This document shows positions 21,200 through 26,026 of a stretch of DNA of 26,026 nucleotides, in pieces (positions within the stretch are counted from its first letter, which is position 1; each line of letters begins with the position of its first letter). The stretch is from a virus. The translations under genes and the position numbers were made by a program. The stretch is from IMG/VR virus record IMGVR_UViG_3300007537_000014, positions 1 to 26,026 of that record; one strand, written 5' to 3'. A model generated the notes under the pieces. That model was not told where the DNA came from, made no database searches, and worked only from the letters and a program-made list of their open reading frames with translations.

Positions 21200-22108
21200 A
21201 TGAGCCAAAACAAAAAAGATACAATAGAAATACCTGAACCTGTTAATAGGCCTAAAGAGGAGGAGAAACCAAGGGCGGAACATCCCCAATCTTCTCCTCA
21301 GCCTAGCAGTATAGGTAGACCAATTAAAAATAACAGTCCTTCTAAATCAAGGTTTGAGCCTGATCCTATTCCTGTGGAAATCCCATCAAAGGGTTTTCCT
21401 TATCGTGGTGTAATAAATGACGAAGAAGTTGCAAAAGGTATAATCAAACTTAAGCCTATGACATATAGGGAAGAGAAAATCTTAACTACAGATCGCCTAA
21501 TACAAGAAGGTAGAGCCCTTGATATGGTCCTTGAAAATTGTATTAAGTCAAACATAAATCCTTATGACTTATTATCTACAGATAGAATGTATTTATTATT
21601 TTATCTACGTGGTATGTCGTATGGTTTAAAATATGACTTCGATGTGAAATGCTATCACTGTGGTCATAATTTTGTACAAACGATAGAAATTGACAAACTT
21701 CCTGTTAAAATTTTTGAAGAAAAAGAAGACGCTGAGGAGCCAATTATTATTAAGCTTCCGTATTCCAAAGCCACATTAGAAGCTCACTTTATGAGAGGAG
21801 ACGAAGAAAGGCAAGCAACAGAAGATGCAATCGCCTCTAAATCTTTTAATGAACCGGATGATGTAGGGGCTACACTACTAAATACAGTTGACAATGTAAC
21901 ACTTGAAGATGGTGAAATATTGTCACCAAACGACAGGAAAGACTTTTTAAATAATCTCATTGGCGCAGATCTGGATCACTTTAGAACTGTAATAAATGAG
22001 TTATCACCTGGCATAAAGCAATTAAATAATATCTATTGCCCTAAATGTCGTGGAGAATTGGAGTTTAATGTCCCTCTGGGACGCAACTTTTTTCGTAGAT
22101 CTAAATAG
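21200..22108 (+). CDS. Baseplate hub assembly protein, T4_baseplate (gp26-like) family
   Basis: A 302-residue protein. A disordered Pro/Lys-rich N-terminus of about 55 residues leads to VEIPSKGFPY, GIIKLKPMTYREEKIL, NPYDLLSTDRMYLLFYLRGMSYG and a zinc knuckle CYHC (151/154), the pattern of the T4 baseplate hub-assembly family (PSKG.Y, 'lrpMt..dE', 'DR..LLl.lR..sYG', CxxC). A second knuckle CPKC (280/283) lies near the C-terminus. The protein ends FFRRSK, and an overlapping frame continues with a plausible family C-terminus, so expression of a longer fusion by +1 frameshift is possible (6-T run at 22088-22093). Role in hub assembly is from the family; no catalytic residues are claimed. Confidence 0.75.
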   Translation: MSQNKKDTIEIPEPVNRPKEEEKPRAEHPQSSPQPSSIGRPIKNNSPSKSRFEPDPIPVEIPSKGFPYRGVINDEEVAKGIIKLKPMTYREEKILTTDRLIQEGRALDMVLENCIKSNINPYDLLSTDRMYLLFYLRGMSYGLKYDFDVKCYHCGHNFVQTIEIDKLPVKIFEEKEDAEEPIIIKLPYSKATLEAHFMRGDEERQATEDAIASKSFNEPDDVGATLLNTVDNVTLEDGEILSPNDRKDFLNNLIGADLDHFRTVINELSPGIKQLNNIYCPKCRGELEFNVPLGRNFFRRSK

Positions 22109-22367
22109 TGAAAGAAATCAAAGCCGCCTCAAGAGAATGATAAATGAGCAATATCGAATTGCTTATATATCACAAGGTGCGACTAGTTATCATGATATAT
22201 CTACTATGACTACGGAAGAAAGGGAAGCTGTAATTGAAGCGATTAAAGAAATCAAAGAAGAAGAGAAACAGGCTGCAGAAAGAGCTACAGGTAAATCAGG
22301 ACAACAGTATTCAGATACACAATCTTATAGTAGTAAATCTGCAATGAATTCGAAGAGTAAAGAGTAA
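22068..22367 (+). CDS. Small tail-assembly-chaperone-like partner, overlapping frame
   Basis: The frame is +1 relative to the baseplate gene and overlaps it by 41 nt. GGAG lies 4 nt before ATG 22068 (99 residues); ATG 22137 (76 residues) lacks a good ribosome site. The product has INEQYRIAYISQGATSYHD, then MTTEEREAVIEAIKEI, like the 'Ia....g.sy.di..M...ER' segment of tail-assembly and baseplate-chaperone proteins, and ends in a Ser/Lys-rich tail. It could be a separate gene or the C-terminus of the upstream one joined by frameshift. Either way it likely belongs to tail or baseplate assembly. The start is uncertain. Confidence 0.55.
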   Translation: MSLWDATFFVDLNSERNQSRLKRMINEQYRIAYISQGATSYHDISTMTTEEREAVIEAIKEIKEEEKQAAERATGKSGQQYSDTQSYSSKSAMNSKSKE

Positions 22368-22373
22368 ATAAGG

Positions 22374-22383
22374 CATAAATATA
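22374..22383 (+). promoter_or_regulatory. Candidate late-like promoter touching the gp47-like start
   Basis: CATAAATATA stands 4 nt before ATG 22388. With T4 spacing the transcript would start at about 22387, making an essentially leaderless message. No Shine-Dalgarno sequence is visible near this start. Confidence 0.4.
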
Positions 22384-22387
22384 TTTA

Positions 22388-23416
22388 ATGAAAATAATCT
22401 TATATTCTGATTTACACATCCACAATCATCATAGGCTTATGGTGAATTCCGAAACAGCTCTGGGTATAATTTCATATATAAAAGATTATGCCCAAGAGCA
22501 TAATATTAAAAAAATTATATGTGCTGGAGACTTTTTTCATACAAAATCAAAAGCATATGCACCTCACGTTATACAAAGTTGGTTAGAATTAAAAGAAATA
22601 AAAAAAGCTGGGCTTGAGCATTATATGCTAATTGGCAATCATGATATGGCTGTCCCCAATACAACTATGAATTCTATTTTATTTGTATTTAGCGATTATG
22701 CAAAAATAGTTCCTGATTATATTTTTTTTGACACAAAAAACACAAGATTTCATTTACTATCATACACAAATACATATTTTAATAATTTTCAAATTGATGA
22801 GAAGAAAAAAAATGTATTAGTAGGCCACCTTGACATAATAGGATTCCAGATGAGTAATGGGTTTCAAGCTATATCTGGTTTTAAAATGGATGATTTTGAA
22901 AAATTTGATTTAGTATTATCTGGTCACTACCATAAACATCAACAAAAGGATAATATAGTTTATATAGGTAGTCCATACCAAACTTCTTTCTCGGAAAGAC
23001 ACCAAAAAAAAGGTTTTATCGTACTTGACGATGAAACTTTGGATTGGGAATTTGTAGAATCTCCAGATGCACCAAAATATGAAATACTAGAAATAAATAA
23101 AATCACAGATTTACCAGAACATAAAATTCCTAATAATTTTCTGAAAATAAAACTAAAAAATAATTCTATTAGTAAAACTAAATTAAGGAATAAACTTACC
23201 GAACTTGGCGCAATTAGTGTTGATATAGTTGCACCAGAAGATGCAAGAGAAATTGAAAAGTACTATGAAAACGAACTTAGTAATGATCCCGCGGAACTTG
23301 CTAGGTCTTACATAAATAGTTTATCAGATTTAAATGGATATGATAAAAGAAAGTTAGTAAAGTATTTTAATAAAATTCAAGAAGTGGCGGATAATATAAC
23401 AGAATATGAACTTTAA
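22388..23416 (+). CDS. 47: Recombination nuclease subunit, T4 gp47/SbcD-like
   Basis: A 342-residue metallophosphoesterase. Motifs run in Mre11/SbcD order: YSDLHIH (Asp8, His10), AGDFFH (Asp48), GNHDM (Asn84, His85, Asp86), VGHLD (His147) and SGHYHKH (His180, His182), then a C-terminal cap domain. T4 gp47 is 339 residues. Partner of gp46; in T4 the pair resects DNA ends for recombination-dependent replication and host-DNA breakdown. It overlaps the next gene by 11 nt. No ribosome site is visible before its ATG; a late-like motif abuts it. Compared with the metallophosphoesterase at 9731, this one has the longer nuclease layout. Confidence 0.93.
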   Translation: MKIILYSDLHIHNHHRLMVNSETALGIISYIKDYAQEHNIKKIICAGDFFHTKSKAYAPHVIQSWLELKEIKKAGLEHYMLIGNHDMAVPNTTMNSILFVFSDYAKIVPDYIFFDTKNTRFHLLSYTNTYFNNFQIDEKKKNVLVGHLDIIGFQMSNGFQAISGFKMDDFEKFDLVLSGHYHKHQQKDNIVYIGSPYQTSFSERHQKKGFIVLDDETLDWEFVESPDAPKYEILEINKITDLPEHKIPNNFLKIKLKNNSISKTKLRNKLTELGAISVDIVAPEDAREIEKYYENELSNDPAELARSYINSLSDLNGYDKRKLVKYFNKIQEVADNITEYEL

Positions 23417-25223
23417 TAGCGTAAAATTTAAGAACTTTATGAGCTATGGTGATGAGCTACAAAAATTAGAATTATCATCTACAGGGATAAGACTTGTTAC
23501 TGGTACAAACGACAAAGACGGTGGCAGCAATGGATCGGGAAAGAGCACGGCAGTTGTTGACGCTATATGTTACGGTTTGTTTGGTAAAACAACAAAAAAG
23601 CTTAAAGCAGATAGTGTAGTAAATTATAACACCGGCAAAAATTGTTATGTTGAAGTTAATTTTAATGTTGGTCAAAATAATTGTAAAGTAAAAAGATATA
23701 GAAAAGATGACGAGTATAATAATTCATTAATATTTGAAGTAAATGGTAAAGATTTATCGGGTGAAGGTAAAACAGAAACACAGGACAATATAGAAGCAAC
23801 TATTGGAATTAGTTTCAAGTCGTTTATATCAGGCATAGTTTTAAGTCAAGAAAAAGTATCTAATTTTGCAGATGCAGACCCTTTAGAACGCAGAAAAATA
23901 ATAGAAAATTTATTAATGTATGATTTTATTAGTAAATATCATAAAGCTAGTAAAGAGATTTTAAGGGTTATAACCCCTGAATTAAAATCGTTATCCTCTA
24001 GTATAAAAGATAAAAAAGAAACTATTAATACTTTAACAGAGAACTTGTTAGATTATATAAATAAAAAAGAAGAAAAAGAGAAGTCTAAATCGGAGCATAT
24101 AAAGAAACTAGAAGCTGAAAAAAACAAACTTGAACAATTAGACATAAACAGTGAAATTGAAAATAGAAATAAATATAAACAACTAATTAACGAGACAAAT
24201 ATACTTAAAGAACAATATGATGAAATAGAAAGCCGTATCTCCGAAGAAGAAAAACTTATAAAAGCTTTAACTCCTAAAATTACAGTTAGAAAAAAAGAGA
24301 TAGAGACCACTAAAAATAATCCCAATATATGTCCAGTGTGTTCAAATATTATAGATAAAGAAAAATTAGATCAATATATATCTAATAAAAAGACAGAAGT
24401 TAAGGAGCTAAATACAGAAATAAATAAACATTCAGAGGCCAAAGCAGCTGCTGAAGAAAATATAAAGCTAATTAAAGCGGATTTAATGTCTAAAGAAAAG
24501 TCAATAGCAAGATTGAAAGCTAAGATTAGCAATGAACTTAATGATAATGAAATAGAACATTCTCTAGAGAAAATAAATGACATAAAAATGCAAATAAAAT
24601 ACCTAGAGAGCGACAAATTGGATTTAGAGAATGATGAATGGATAAGTAACACTTCGAATAACATAGAACAGCATAAGAAAAAATTAAAAAAAATAAAAAG
24701 TAAATTAAGAAAATTAGAAGAAGAGGCAAATTATTATGATTGGTGGAAAATAGCCCTAGGAAATTCACCTAATTCCATAAAATCTTTTGCGATCAATCAA
24801 GTATTAACTTCATTTAATAAATATATAAATTATTATTTAGGGTTTTTTGGCTATGATTTAACATACTCTTTAAACGACCAGCTGGAAGAGACTATTATAA
24901 AAGATGAATATGAGACTAGCTTTGGATCCTTTTCTGGCGGAGAAAAAAGGGCTTTAGAGATAAGCCTTGTTTTTGCTTTATATGAAATAATAAGATTAAA
25001 ATTACCAGACAGTGTAAATATTCTTGTATTAGATGAATTATTGTCTACAAGCCTTGATGACGTAAGAATTAATAGTTCTATTGAAATTCTAAAAGAATTA
25101 GAAGAACGGGGTTTATCGATCTTCGTTATAGATCATAAATCATCCCTAAAGGATAATTTAGATTGTAGGGCAATTTCGATACGAAAGGATGAAGATGGAA
25201 CATCAAGACTGGAAACAGACTGA
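23406..25223 (+). CDS. 46: Recombination ATPase subunit, T4 gp46/SbcC-like
   Basis: A 605-residue SMC/Rad50-type ATPase. Walker A GSNGSGKST at 40-48, Q-loop LSQEK near 146-150, two long coiled-coil arms flanking a zinc hook CPVC (309-312), signature FSGGEKRA from 509, Walker B NILVLDEL (Asp543, Glu544), and H-loop IDHKS (His577). T4 gp46 is 560 residues, so size fits. It binds DNA ends and uses ATP to control the gp47 nuclease. It starts inside the gp47 gene (11-nt overlap), so the two are co-translated in fixed ratio. Confidence 0.95.
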   Translation: MNFNSVKFKNFMSYGDELQKLELSSTGIRLVTGTNDKDGGSNGSGKSTAVVDAICYGLFGKTTKKLKADSVVNYNTGKNCYVEVNFNVGQNNCKVKRYRKDDEYNNSLIFEVNGKDLSGEGKTETQDNIEATIGISFKSFISGIVLSQEKVSNFADADPLERRKIIENLLMYDFISKYHKASKEILRVITPELKSLSSSIKDKKETINTLTENLLDYINKKEEKEKSKSEHIKKLEAEKNKLEQLDINSEIENRNKYKQLINETNILKEQYDEIESRISEEEKLIKALTPKITVRKKEIETTKNNPNICPVCSNIIDKEKLDQYISNKKTEVKELNTEINKHSEAKAAAEENIKLIKADLMSKEKSIARLKAKISNELNDNEIEHSLEKINDIKMQIKYLESDKLDLENDEWISNTSNNIEQHKKKLKKIKSKLRKLEEEANYYDWWKIALGNSPNSIKSFAINQVLTSFNKYINYYLGFFGYDLTYSLNDQLEETIIKDEYETSFGSFSGGEKRALEISLVFALYEIIRLKLPDSVNILVLDELLSTSLDDVRINSSIEILKELEERGLSIFVIDHKSSLKDNLDCRAISIRKDEDGTSRLETD

Positions 25224-25242
25224 AAATAGAAAGATAAATAAA

Positions 25243-25713
25243 ATGAATAATTTCGAAGCTGAAAGAACATTTATATCTTCAAAATCAAAAAACGAGGTTG
25301 CTAAAGATCTTGCTAGTGAATCTTGGCAAAAGAAAAACGAGTCTGAGTTTTACAAGGATAGAAATAACTATATAATAAAATTATATGGAAAGAATCACCC
25401 TATATGGGAAATTGCAGTAGAATCAAAAAGTAAATCTTTTTCGAAAGAAGATTGGAAACTTAGGCAAGATTTTAAATCGATAAAAAATCTTGGTAAGAAG
25501 TTAAATAAAAAGCTATATATAAATGAAAATAATAGATCAGAAATTATTCAATTGATAAATACTTTAATTGCCAATCGATATAGTTTAGTTTATAACGAAA
25601 ATTATATTATATTTCTTAACGGAGATACTTTGAATATATTTAAAATAGCTGCAAGGATGAATTTAAAATCAAAGAGTAATGGTTGGTATATAGGACAAAA
25701 AAAGATTTTCTGA
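25243..25713 (+). CDS. Unknown 156-aa basic protein after gp46
   Basis: ATG 25243 is chosen; an in-frame ATG at 25189 would overlap the gp46 gene by 35 nt. No clear ribosome site precedes either; AAGATAAATA directly precedes ATG 25243, as for the genes at 6049 and 22388. The protein is Lys/Asn-rich: a helical N-terminus (SKNEVAKDLASESWQKK), a central WEIAVESKSKSFSKEDWKLR, and a C-terminal alpha/beta part (RYSLVYNENYIIFLNGDTLN). Not recognised. It is followed by GAGG and the next gene. Confidence 0.55.
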   Translation: MNNFEAERTFISSKSKNEVAKDLASESWQKKNESEFYKDRNNYIIKLYGKNHPIWEIAVESKSKSFSKEDWKLRQDFKSIKNLGKKLNKKLYINENNRSEIIQLINTLIANRYSLVYNENYIIFLNGDTLNIFKIAARMNLKSKSNGWYIGQKKIF

Positions 25714-25721
25714 GGTAAAAA

Positions 25722-26026
25722 ATGGAATTAAAACTAGGATCCATCGCTGCTATAACGAATGAATTAGCCGAGAAATTAACTGGGGAATTAACTAATAATA
25801 AATTATTAGTAACAGTTGTAACAGATAATTCAACTGTACTTCGTTCTATAAAGAATAATAAAACATACAATGTTAGAAATGAAGTTTTATTAGAAAATAT
25901 AAAATGGTACGAGGATAAGATTGACCAGCGTTTTACAAATGCTGCTAATAATGTTTCTTTGCCCGAATCTGAGCCCGAATCTGAGCCCGAATCTGAGCCC
26001 GAATCTGAGCCCGAATCTGAGCCCGA
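25722..26026 (+). CDS. Unknown protein with Pro-Glu-Ser-Glu repeats, 3' end outside window
   Basis: ATG 25722 follows TGAGG by 6 nt. The frame stays open to the window edge, giving 101 complete codons so far. The first 80 residues look like a small mixed domain with strands (NKLLVTVVTDNSTVLRSI, TYNVRNEVLLENI) and an ending helix WYEDKIDQRF. From about residue 81 the protein enters a repeat PESE encoded by an exact 12-bp DNA repeat. Proline-acidic repeats usually form stiff extended linkers between domains, so a C-terminal domain probably follows outside the window. No family recognised. Confidence 0.65.
   Translation, partial: MELKLGSIAAITNELAEKLTGELTNNKLLVTVVTDNSTVLRSIKNNKTYNVRNEVLLENIKWYEDKIDQRFTNAANNVSLPESEPESEPESEPESEPESEP
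25962..26026 (+). repeat. 12-bp tandem repeat CCCGAATCTGAG
   Basis: Five exact copies start at 25962 and a sixth begins at 26022 before the window ends. The unit keeps frame and encodes Pro-Glu-Ser-Glu. All copies are identical at the DNA level, so expansion is recent or copy number is under active change. Confidence 0.95.

Noticed and set aside
25962-26026. CRISPR array
   Set aside because: The units are 12 bp, contiguous, without spacers, and keep a reading frame; it is a coding tandem repeat.

Overview
The window is about 26 kb of an AT-rich tailed-phage genome of the contractile-tail, T4-like kind. The diagnosis rests on a recognisable run of T4-type virion genes: portal (gp20), prohead protease (gp21), scaffold (gp22 position), major capsid protein (gp23), neck and tail-completion proteins (gp14- and gp15-like), tail sheath (gp18), tail tube (gp19), a T4 baseplate hub-assembly type protein, and the gp47/gp46 (SbcD/SbcC) recombination nuclease pair. 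Most starts follow good Shine-Dalgarno sequences (GGAGG, AGGAG), so a bacterial host is likely. Nothing identifies the host further. Several proteins resemble T4 only in the core and carry large insertions, so this is a distant T4 relative.

Layout. 1-5938: head module on the plus strand (portal C-terminus, two acidic prohead proteins, protease, scaffold, major capsid protein), closed by a strong terminator. 6049-6909: a free-standing homing-endonuclease-like gene with its own terminator. 7006-10324: an accessory island. It has a small gene, a roughly 290-nt non-coding stretch with a tRNA-like fold and an intrinsic terminator, three overlapping Cys-rich small genes, other small proteins and a metallophosphoesterase. 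10346-11349: three small genes on the minus strand, the only minus-strand genes in the window. 11473-17662: neck and tail-completion genes mixed with unknowns, including a membrane protein coupled to a PD-(D/E)XK-like nuclease. 17676-22367: sheath, tube, hub-assembly protein and a small out-of-frame partner. 22388-25223: SbcD/SbcC-like genes. The window ends in two unknown genes, the last running off the edge in a 12-bp tandem repeat.

The head genes together build a procapsid: portal nucleates, scaffold shapes, protease matures, capsid protein forms the shell. The neck, sheath and tube genes make the tail, and gp46/47 act in recombination-dependent replication.

The parts that look least described are the 7326-7651 RNA element and the Cys-rich cassette below it, the GC-rich nested inverted repeats at 13649-13710, the probable ATT-started gene at 9457, a possible +1 frameshift at 22088-22094, and a shared LxEMLKLAG motif in two prohead proteins. 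All function calls were made by eye from sequence patterns, without a database search.
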